Assembly (NCBI GenBank): GCA_016550405.1
Contig: JABXGX010000272.1
Coordinates: 1 to 5,339 of the forward strand
Reading direction: 5' to 3'
Origin: an archaeon
GTDB lineage: Archaea > Asgardarchaeota > Hermodarchaeia > Hermodarchaeales > Hermodarchaeaceae
DNA: 5,339 nt
The notes beneath the pieces were generated by a model, which saw only the letters and a program-made list of their open reading frames with translations, made no database searches and was not told the DNA's origin. Shown here in pieces: positions 1 through 5,254 of the stretch. The stretch's first letter is position 1. Each line of letters opens with the position of its first letter. The position numbers and the translations under genes were made by a program.

Positions 1-525
1 AAAATTGAATCGGAGAAAGATTGGTTCGGCTCGAGAGCCACAGGTGTCATGCTTGATGGGAAGAACCGGGTCCTGCTATGTCAGCTGGAAGGCGATGATC
101 TATGGGTGCTTCCAGGCGGCGGAATAGGGCTACATGAAACCCTCGAGGAAACCGTTGAAAGAGAACTGTTCGAAGAGGCGAATTTTGAAATCAAGGTCCA
201 ACGGCTTCTCTGGATCATCGAGAATTTCTTCATCTTCCATGCCAAGAAACACCACGTCCTTGAATTCTACTTCCTCGTAGCACCTAAAGAACCCACAGGG
301 ATTTGGGAACAAGATGAGTTCGAAGGAGAAGAAGACCTCCTCGACGCCGACAATTTCTGGCACCTCCCCGAAGGAAGGACTCCGTTACACTTCAAATGGT
401 TCGACATCGCAACACTCAACGAGATCAACTTCAAACCCACTATCCTCATCGACCTCCTCAAAGACCTCCCAACACACCCTTTGCACCTAGTATGGGACAC
501 CTACGGAAGAACCACCAAAATCTAA
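1..525 (+). CDS. Nudix hydrolase, 5'-truncated by the window edge
   Basis: Nudix enzymes hydrolyse nucleoside diphosphates linked to another group (for example ADP-ribose or oxidised dNTPs) in the cytoplasm; the substrate here cannot be told. The frame is open to base 1 and gives 174 residues. The Nudix box is clear: G40-x5-E46-x7-R54-E55-L-x-E58-E59-x-N61-F62 (numbered from base 1), preceded by WVLPGGG. The usual Gly near the end of the box is Asn61, and all metal-binding glutamates are present. An ATG at 49 would give 158 residues but is probably internal: the upstream residues GSRATGV plus MLDG look like the first beta strand of the fold, which normally precedes the box by about 25 residues, and no Shine-Dalgarno site precedes it. 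The true start is therefore left of the window. The C-terminal part (HHVLEFYFLV, then LHFKWFDIATL) matches the usual later strands. The stop is TAA at 523-525, convergent with and overlapping by 4 nt the DUF2284-like remnant. Confidence 0.93.
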   Translation, partial: KIESEKDWFGSRATGVMLDGKNRVLLCQLEGDDLWVLPGGGIGLHETLEETVERELFEEANFEIKVQRLLWIIENFFIFHAKKHHVLEFYFLVAPKEPTGIWEQDEFEGEEDLLDADNFWHLPEGRTPLHFKWFDIATLNEINFKPTILIDLLKDLPTHPLHLVWDTYGRTTKI

Positions 526-821
526 TCCCCGTCATCCAACACAAAGAAATGAAGAAGAAGTGGTACCTCTACAGTAGGTAGAGCATCGAGCCTACATGAA
601 ATCTCCACCATTTCACTGAAGAATTTTTGGCATTTGGCGACGCTGGGGACGTGTGGGGGGCACATGGTACTGAGCCCGTAGAAGTGACATCCGTACAGGC
701 ATTTCATGCAGACCCATTGGGAGACAACGATTTGTTCTGGGGTGATCCAGCGAAAATCGTGAAGCCCATGTTGTGCAATTATGTCTTTGATTTTGCTTCG
801 TGAAGGGGTTTCTTTACTCAA
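522..821 (-). pseudogene. DUF2284-like Cys-rich putative metal-binding protein, C-terminally truncated remnant
   Basis: The frame encodes 99 residues. Residues about 10-75 resemble the start of DUF2284 proteins, a family of unknown function with a conserved cysteine cluster thought to bind metal or Fe-S. Visible are C38, C41, C45 and C54 in the pattern C-x2-C-x3-C-x8-C, ending in CPPH; the LYGC...CPPH arrangement is the family hallmark. Family members are about twice as long. After about residue 76 the sequence stops resembling the family, and the other two frames soon reach stops, so the C-terminal half is missing rather than frameshifted. The only start-like codon is TTG at 819-821, with no Shine-Dalgarno site; it overlaps the TGA at 818-820 that ends the acetyltransferase remnant upstream. 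The stop overlaps the Nudix stop by 4 nt. A short functional protein cannot be excluded. The family call is from memory of motifs, not from a search. Confidence 0.62.
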
Positions 822-1084
822 AATGTGTTCAGCCCGTAATTTTCTTTTGTGAAAAAGGGTACTTTACCGCCGATGATGGTGTGGTTCGTGAGGATTTTGT
901 AGACGGTGCCTGTGGTTAGCCATTCTCGGAGCCAGTCGTCAGATGCATAACCTGGAGGGTGTTTTGCCGGGGTTCACAGATGTTCGTGGGCGTAGTAGTC
1001 AAAAGCATGGACCATGATGGTGATTAATGGGATGATATCCGCTTCTTCGGGTGGTTCGAACCTGAGATCTGTAGAAGATGTCAT
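818..1084 (-). pseudogene. GNAT-type N-acetyltransferase remnant with in-frame TGA
   Basis: Reading from ATG at 1082-1084 gives 36 codons, then TGA at 974-976, then 51 further codons in the same frame to TGA at 818-820. The first part contains LRFEPPEEADIIPLI and MVHAFDYYAHEHL. The second contains PPGYASDDWL, TVYKIL and TIIGGKVPFFTKENYG. Together this resembles the N-terminal half of GNAT acetyltransferases, which transfer an acetyl group from acetyl-CoA to an amine: the first helix, then the strands before the cofactor site. The acetyl-CoA-binding segment (R/Q-x-x-G-x-G/A) expected after the FFTKENYG strand is absent, so the gene is broken at two levels. A single change GGA to TGA would explain the stop, since Gly would suit the position between HEHL and TP. 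An in-frame TAA lies 6 nt before the ATG and no Shine-Dalgarno site is visible. A sequencing error could explain the stop but not the missing C-terminal half. Confidence 0.68.
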
Positions 1085-1250
1085 CGCTTATACTGTGGAT
1101 TATCTTCAAATTCAATGTTTTCGGTTAGGATACGTCTGCGTAGTATTCAAAAATTCATATGGTCGAGTACTAACTTTATTCGAGTTCTCAGTTCTGTTTG
1201 TACACACAGGATAGCACAGAGCAAGTAGGATGTTGGAAAAGAAAGAGGGG

Positions 1251-1277
1251 AGGGACAATAGGGGTTCTATTGTCCCT
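1251..1277 (-). terminator. perfect 11-bp hairpin with T/C-rich tail after the large secreted-protein gene
   Basis: AGGGACAATAG (1251-1261) and CTATTGTCCCT (1267-1277) are exact reverse complements around a 5-nt loop. The structure starts 38 nt past the TAA of the large minus-strand gene. On the minus strand it is followed by CCCCTCTTTCTTTTCC (1235-1250), the pyrimidine-rich kind of tract at which archaeal polymerase tends to release. It is most simply a transcript end or RNA-stabilising 3' hairpin. No poly-A-type tail supports a plus-strand terminator. Confidence 0.6.
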
Positions 1278-1314
1278 AGGGGCAGTGAGTGTTGGTTAGT
1301 TGTTGGTGGTGAGA

Positions 1315-4300
1315 TTAGACGGGAACCACTAGGAGAATGGATTGTTGTTCGTATTCTGGGTGGTATGATGCACAGGCGAAGCTTACATAGAATGTGATAC
1401 GGAGGGTGAAGAAATCGCTGGTTGCGGTTGTGCAGTCGCATTTAAGACGAAGTGACCCTTGGGCTGATTGAACGGAGGGGTATTCATCGACATCATAGGG
1501 GTTAAATGGGTAAATCCATTCCATTACCCCAGGGTCTCCAATCGTGGCGACTCTGTCATTTGCTGGAACTGGCATTTGCCACACATCACTGAAGAAATCA
1601 ACACCAAAGTTGATGGCTGATTTGATTACGAAACCGACAGCACCAGCACCTGGAATAACCAAGGCTGCACCTGATACAGCTAGATTTGTACCCAGTTTGA
1701 CTCCAGTTGCTATGAGTTCAATTCCATCGTTATACTGTTGTACTGCATCTGCGTCTGGTAATTCGATATTCTTATCATTACTTTGTATGGCACCGGGTGA
1801 TCCACCCCACCCATCAACGCTGGCGCTCCCATCACCTTCTAGGACATCGAACTCGATCTTCATTAAACGAATTCGTTGCCCGCCTCCGACGTTTGTTTCC
1901 TCAGCGTATAATACCGGAAGTAATACCAGTTGGGCTTCACCACTGGAAACATGGACTTGGTGAATAGCCACTCCCGCTGAGAAAAGGCCCTGACCTAGTG
2001 TATGGTATGTGTCATAGATGCTATTGTGTTTGATTGTGACTTGTGCTGCATCGATGTACGCACTGAAATAATTGCTTTGATAGGCTTGCCCTTCTATTGA
2101 TACTTCAATAGCATTTATCCCATCAGGGATAGGGCTCTGGGTTTCCACCGAGATGGTTGTGAAACCATCATCGGATAGAGAAATCCACTCTCCAAATATT
2201 TTGGTTTGTTTTCCATCGATCCAGTAAGTTATGGCTGCACGCATTTCAGAGGATGTTTGGGCTTTATGGGCATGGAAACTGAATGCAATTCTTTGATTCA
2301 TAATCGATTCTAGCTTGAAATACGAGTCCTCTGTGAGAGTTTGACGGAGTGCATATGCTTCAACTTGTTCGCCTGCACTAATGAACCATGAATTATCAGT
2401 CCAAATGTGTTTGACCGATGAACGTTCGCCTACCCCAATTGGATCTTCAACCCAGTGGGAAAGCGTTGATTCTTCGAAATCATTGTTCTCTATGGGGTCC
2501 TTGAATGGATAACCACCTGTGCTATGAGGATATTTCAAAGTAAATATGGGCTCAACTTCGATTTCTGGGAAATATCCTAACCACGTACTGGTTCCGCTGA
2601 TTTGTTTTGCTAGCATTTTGAGTGAAAGCTTTGTAATCATTGTATCGCAGAATCCTTCGACGATGTATGTTTCTGGATAATCGTTTGTATCATCGTAGTC
2701 TGCTTCTATGGTAATTTGGTTAGGATTAGAGTGGCGACGGAATATTCGGATATCCAAATGGTTTGCGAAATCAATTGGACTTCCGTGAAATGTTTCTTCG
2801 ACAACTAGGGTGTCTTGACCGATTCCATAACCTGCAATGAGTTCAATCCGGTTTCCGTTTGGGCTGTAAACTCTCCGAACCCGTCCTACGATTTGGTCGT
2901 TGTCATCTGTTAAGTAGATGCTTAAGTCCACATATTGGTCTTCTGAACCCTGCCAAAACATTTGGGTTTCGATCGAAAAATATTCTCTCTCAGTTAGGTC
3001 CTGTTGTTCAACTGCATATCCATTCATGTCGGATTCAGGGGGTCGTGGTCCAGCTTGAAACAATAACCCGATATATGGATCGAGACCGATTGGCCAGTTC
3101 GGGTTAAGGTACTCGTTGACGGTCCATGCATCTGATAGGTATGGGTTGGCAAAGTAGTCGGTACAGAGTGATTTGGAATGGGGTTCCGGTTCTGAACCTG
3201 CTTCTTCAAACGAGGTGATATAGGCTGTTGTAGGGGCGCGATACCGACTGCGTTGCATAACGAGGAGGTAGGTCATTGTACCGCGTTGTAGTAAATCTGT
3301 TCCCGCAGCTAGGCTCGTTAAATCTTGCCAGATGCCGGTCCCTGGAACTGTTCCGAATGCTGCTGTAGGCCAGAAACATTGTATGTGATTAGCACAGCGT
3401 TGTATGACTATCTCGTCGACCACATTATACGCATTGGTAGATGGATCAGGATTAAAGAAGATATGTTCAACGCCGGAGGTGTCAAAGTAGGAGGCTTTAA
3501 TTGATAGGTAATGTTTGGAACTAGAGCCTGAGCCATCCCAGTACGATATTTTGAGCATCGGCTCTTTTTGTTCATTTAACAGGTAGATGCTGAATCCACC
3601 CTGATAACTGTAGGTGCCAGTAGCATAATTGTTGAAGTCAATGCCTACTTTCAACTCCCAGTATGCGTTTTCAATCACGTTCAATGGACGATACACTCCT
3701 GAATATCGGTTGTTCTGGAATCCGAGGGTATTGTAGCTAATCCACCATCCTTGATCAGGTGGAGTGGAGGGAGCATAGTAGTTTAGGTAAGGAATGTGAC
3801 TGTAACCGATACTTGCGTGCCAGCCACCATGGTCTCCGTCTATATCGTCGTCCCCATTAGCTTGATACCACTCTGTAGGTTCCACTTCGACGTTATCATC
3901 GACTTGGACCGAAGTAATGTAGGAGGTTGTGGGTGCCCGGTAACGGCTGCGTTGCATGATTAGTATATATGTCAGAGTTCCTCGTTGTAACAAATCTTCG
4001 CCATTTGCCTCATTGGTAAGATCAATCCATGAACCTGTTCCGGGAACAGACCCACCGTTCGCCATGGGCCAATAGCACTCAATATGGTTAAACTGCTGCC
4101 GAATTATCCAGTCTCCTACAACATTGCTTGCACTAGCTGAACCCGGATTGTAAATCACGTGGGCTGTGTCCGAAGCATCGTAGTAATATGCCTGAACATT
4201 TAGATAATGTTGGTTGGTGCTACCGCTCCCGTCTTGGTAGTAGACCATCATCATTCGTTCCCTGTTCTCGTTCAGCAAGTAGAGATAGAATCCCCCTTGG

Positions 4301-4683
4301 TGGCTATAGACTCCAGTTGCATAATTGTTGAAGTCAATGCTTACGGTAATTTCCCAATTATTTGATTCGTCAACACCAAGAGCACGATAAATGCCCGAAT
4401 AGCGATTGAGGTTATAGTAGGGTATTCCATAGCTTATCCACCAGTCTTGAGACTGAGGCGTCTCAGGGGCGAATTTTCCTTGATAGACGATGTGATCAAA
4501 CCCAATACTTGCGTGCCAGCCACCATTATCGGCGTCTATGGCGGGGTCCCCGTTCGCTTGAGTCCAATTCGAAAGATCGGTACCATCTGAGTACCACAAT
4601 GTTGTAGCACTCACAAAGTATGGGCTCATTAGAATGATAGAGATTAGAGTAAAACCGATAATTATCTTCCATAATGGTTTCAT
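1315..4683 (-). CDS. large exported multi-domain beta-rich protein with internal tandem duplication
   Basis: A 1122-residue protein. The start chosen is ATG 4681-4683, preceded by AAGGA (minus strand, 4691-4695) with a 7-nt spacer; a TTG six codons upstream would overlap that site. Residues 1-26 form a signal peptide: positive MKPLWK, a hydrophobic core, then a VSA cleavage site. Residues 40-261 and 272-493 are two copies of one module, roughly 55-60% identical by eye. Residues about 508-714 look like another beta-sandwich with a LamG/concanavalin-like strand pattern (inferred). Residues about 733-885 open with NNDFEESTLSHW, a start typical of galactose-binding-like or carbohydrate-binding modules. 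Residues about 997-1031 are a Gly/Ala-rich hydrophobic stretch. The C-terminal 70 residues carry three of the eight cysteines (1082, 1084, 1104) and alternate like beta strands. No C-terminal membrane anchor or sorting motif and no catalytic motif is seen. The role is unknown; cell-surface binding of sugars or other ligands is plausible. Confidence 0.93.
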   Translation of the reverse strand: MKPLWKIIIGFTLISIILMSPYFVSATTLWYSDGTDLSNWTQANGDPAIDADNGGWHASIGFDHIVYQGKFAPETPQSQDWWISYGIPYYNLNRYSGIYRALGVDESNNWEITVSIDFNNYATGVYSHQGGFYLYLLNENRERMMMVYYQDGSGSTNQHYLNVQAYYYDASDTAHVIYNPGSASASNVVGDWIIRQQFNHIECYWPMANGGSVPGTGSWIDLTNEANGEDLLQRGTLTYILIMQRSRYRAPTTSYITSVQVDDNVEVEPTEWYQANGDDDIDGDHGGWHASIGYSHIPYLNYYAPSTPPDQGWWISYNTLGFQNNRYSGVYRPLNVIENAYWELKVGIDFNNYATGTYSYQGGFSIYLLNEQKEPMLKISYWDGSGSSSKHYLSIKASYFDTSGVEHIFFNPDPSTNAYNVVDEIVIQRCANHIQCFWPTAAFGTVPGTGIWQDLTSLAAGTDLLQRGTMTYLLVMQRSRYRAPTTAYITSFEEAGSEPEPHSKSLCTDYFANPYLSDAWTVNEYLNPNWPIGLDPYIGLLFQAGPRPPESDMNGYAVEQQDLTEREYFSIETQMFWQGSEDQYVDLSIYLTDDNDQIVGRVRRVYSPNGNRIELIAGYGIGQDTLVVEETFHGSPIDFANHLDIRIFRRHSNPNQITIEADYDDTNDYPETYIVEGFCDTMITKLSLKMLAKQISGTSTWLGYFPEIEVEPIFTLKYPHSTGGYPFKDPIENNDFEESTLSHWVEDPIGVGERSSVKHIWTDNSWFISAGEQVEAYALRQTLTEDSYFKLESIMNQRIAFSFHAHKAQTSSEMRAAITYWIDGKQTKIFGEWISLSDDGFTTISVETQSPIPDGINAIEVSIEGQAYQSNYFSAYIDAAQVTIKHNSIYDTYHTLGQGLFSAGVAIHQVHVSSGEAQLVLLPVLYAEETNVGGGQRIRLMKIEFDVLEGDGSASVDGWGGSPGAIQSNDKNIELPDADAVQQYNDGIELIATGVKLGTNLAVSGAALVIPGAGAVGFVIKSAINFGVDFFSDVWQMPVPANDRVATIGDPGVMEWIYPFNPYDVDEYPSVQSAQGSLRLKCDCTTATSDFFTLRITFYVSFACASYHPEYEQQSILLVVPV
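3205..3870 (-). repeat. tandem protein module, copy 2 (residues 272-493)
   Basis: Second copy of the duplicated module, running from WYQANGDDDIDGD to the segment QRSRYRAPTTAYITS. It aligns with copy 1 at a spacing of 232 residues (696 nt), changing to 233 after a one-residue insertion near PSTNAYNVV. Landmarks shared by both copies are GGWHASIG, NRYSG, IDFNNYATG, QGGF, YLLNE, DGSGS, HYL, VPGTG and MQRSRYRAPTT. At the DNA level, identical 22-bp blocks survive at 3623-3644 and 3809-3830. Confidence 0.93.
3901..4566 (-). repeat. tandem protein module, copy 1 (residues 40-261)
   Basis: First copy of the duplicated module, beginning 14 residues after the predicted signal cleavage site and running from WTQANGDPAIDAD to QRSRYRAPTTSYITS. 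The best-conserved part is the last 30 residues (LLQRGT-x-TY-x-L-x-MQRSRYRAPTT). The Asp/Asn/Gly-rich opening (GD-x-x-ID-x-D) resembles a calcium-binding loop, but this is only a suggestion. The matching 22-bp identical DNA blocks are at 4319-4340 and 4505-4526. A linker of about ten residues (DDNVEVEPTE) separates the two copies. Confidence 0.93.
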
Positions 4684-4690
4684 ATTACTT

Positions 4691-4695
4691 TCCTT
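4691..4695 (-). promoter_or_regulatory. Shine-Dalgarno site of the large secreted-protein gene
   Basis: AAGGA on the minus strand, 7 nt before ATG 4681-4683. It lies between the upstream in-frame TTG (4699-4701) and the ATG, and so favours the ATG as start. Confidence 0.65.
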
Positions 4696-4738
4696 CTTCA
4701 AAGTTTGTTGAGAATGTGTTTCCTTTCATCAAAACTCG

Positions 4739-4758
4739 TTTCTACTCCTTGGTAGAAA
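4739..4758. repeat. 7-bp inverted repeat in the leader of the large gene
   Basis: TTTCTAC (4739-4745) and GTAGAAA (4752-4758) are exact complements around a 6-nt gap, about 56 nt upstream of the large gene's ATG. It could be an operator or a small leader hairpin. It is short enough to occur by chance. Confidence 0.35.
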
Positions 4759-4806
4759 TTGTTCTCTAGGAAATCCATCACCCTCAACACCCCTTTATTC
4801 AACTTG

Positions 4807-4815
4807 TAATTTAAA
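4807..4815 (-). promoter_or_regulatory. possible TATA box for the large secreted-protein gene
   Basis: TTTAAATTA on the minus strand, preceded by the purine-rich GAAAAA that could serve as a BRE. It is the most AT-rich TATA-like element in the 266-nt upstream region. A start about 25 nt downstream would leave a leader of roughly 100 nt, long for an archaeon, so the assignment is weak. Confidence 0.35.
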
Positions 4816-4860
4816 TTTTTCATTTTGAGTGCTTCTAAGGAAAGGCAGCGTTCACGGAAG

Positions 4861-4894
4861 AAGGCATAATTTCTTCATTAGTTTTTTATGCCTT
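4861..4894. terminator. 9-bp inverted repeat after the small membrane-protein gene
   Basis: AAGGCATAA (4861-4869) and TTATGCCTT (4886-4894) pair exactly around a 16-nt T-rich loop. It starts 55 nt past the stop of the small minus-strand gene, and on the minus strand it is followed by TCTTCC. It may mark the end of that transcript. Being upstream of the possible TATA element of the next gene, it could instead be a regulator-binding palindrome. Confidence 0.4.
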
Positions 4895-4949
4895 TGAATC
4901 GAGTTCCCAGTCTTGTTTGTTCCAGTAGTAGGGTGTGTGTGCGATTGAG

Positions 4950-5174
4950 TCAAGTTCGGTAACAACTTCTGCTTAATGGGTCCAGAGCCAAAGTCAATGT
5001 CCAGTATACAAATAACAAGACAAGAAATGTAAACGCAACAAAACCCAGAATTTCAGTTCTTCGATATCCGTTTTCAATCCTTCTCAGTTCACTAAGAAAC
5101 ATGAAACTAAGAAATAATGCCAGAAGAAAGTGCAGTAAAGGAATCGAAATCTCCAGAAAATCAAAATACTGCAA
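4950..5174 (-). CDS. small protein with two predicted membrane helices, function unknown
   Basis: A 74-residue protein, not recognised. Residues about 8-28 (ISIPLLHFLLALFLSFMFL) and 43-64 (LGFVAFTFLVLLFVYWTLTLAL) are hydrophobic helices. The loop between them is short and basic (ELRRIENGYRRTE), which by the positive-inside rule places it in the cytoplasm with both ends outside. The start is TTG 5172-5174, strongly supported by GGAGG with a 6-nt spacer; no ATG occurs near the start of this frame. The stop is TGA at 4950-4952. It lies 80 nt downstream of the tRNA-Asp, past a T-rich tract, and 266 nt upstream of the large secreted-protein gene, so it is probably transcribed alone. No Cys or His cluster or enzymatic motif is visible. 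A chance open frame is the alternative, but the ribosome-binding site and clean two-helix pattern argue against it. Confidence 0.72.
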   Translation of the reverse strand: MQYFDFLEISIPLLHFLLALFLSFMFLSELRRIENGYRRTEILGFVAFTFLVLLFVYWTLTLALDPLSRSCYRT

Positions 5175-5180
5175 ACTAAC

Positions 5181-5185
5181 CCTCC
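5181..5185 (-). promoter_or_regulatory. strong Shine-Dalgarno site deciding a TTG start
   Basis: GGAGG on the minus strand (extended to GGAGGG), exactly 6 nt before TTG 5172-5174. It is the best ribosome-binding site in the window and the main reason for accepting the 74-residue membrane protein and its non-ATG start. Confidence 0.75.
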
Positions 5186-5240
5186 AAAAAATACAAAGTA
5201 ATAAGATTTCACAAAGATTACAGTCTATTATCCATTCCTA

Positions 5241-5254
5241 AAGAAAAGGAAAAA
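5241..5254 (-). terminator. T-rich terminator of tRNA-Asp
   Basis: TTTTTCCTTTTCTT on the minus strand immediately follows the encoded CCA end of the tRNA. T-runs of this kind are the usual archaeal termination signal. Confidence 0.7.

Noticed and set aside
130..500. Two 77-residue minus-strand open frames inside the Nudix gene
   Set aside because: They are complements of the Nudix coding frame, which carries the full signature motif.
974..976. TGA in the GNAT frame as selenocysteine or programmed readthrough
   Set aside because: The position suits Gly in relatives as I recall them, GNAT enzymes have no redox residue there, and the C-terminal half of the gene is also missing, so decay explains more.
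1014..1214. 66-residue plus-strand open frame
   Set aside because: Half of it is antisense to the GNAT remnant, and the rest shows no family resemblance or ribosome-binding site.
1315..1400. C-terminal membrane anchor or sorting signal on the large protein
   Set aside because: The last residues (SILLVVPV) are hydrophobic but too short to span a membrane, and no basic tail or PGF-type motif is present.
1112..1441. 109-residue minus-strand open frame
   Set aside because: It overlaps the C-terminal coding end and terminator hairpin of the large gene in another frame; its composition is not protein-like.
1544..1963. 139-residue plus-strand open frame
   Set aside because: It lies wholly antisense to the well-supported large secreted-protein gene, has no ribosome-binding site, and has a Pro/Ser/Thr-rich composition typical of a complement reading.
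4684..4701. TTG start six codons upstream for the large gene
   Set aside because: It would overlap the AAGGA ribosome-binding site and put MKKESN before an already well-formed signal peptide; ATG 4681-4683 has correct spacing.
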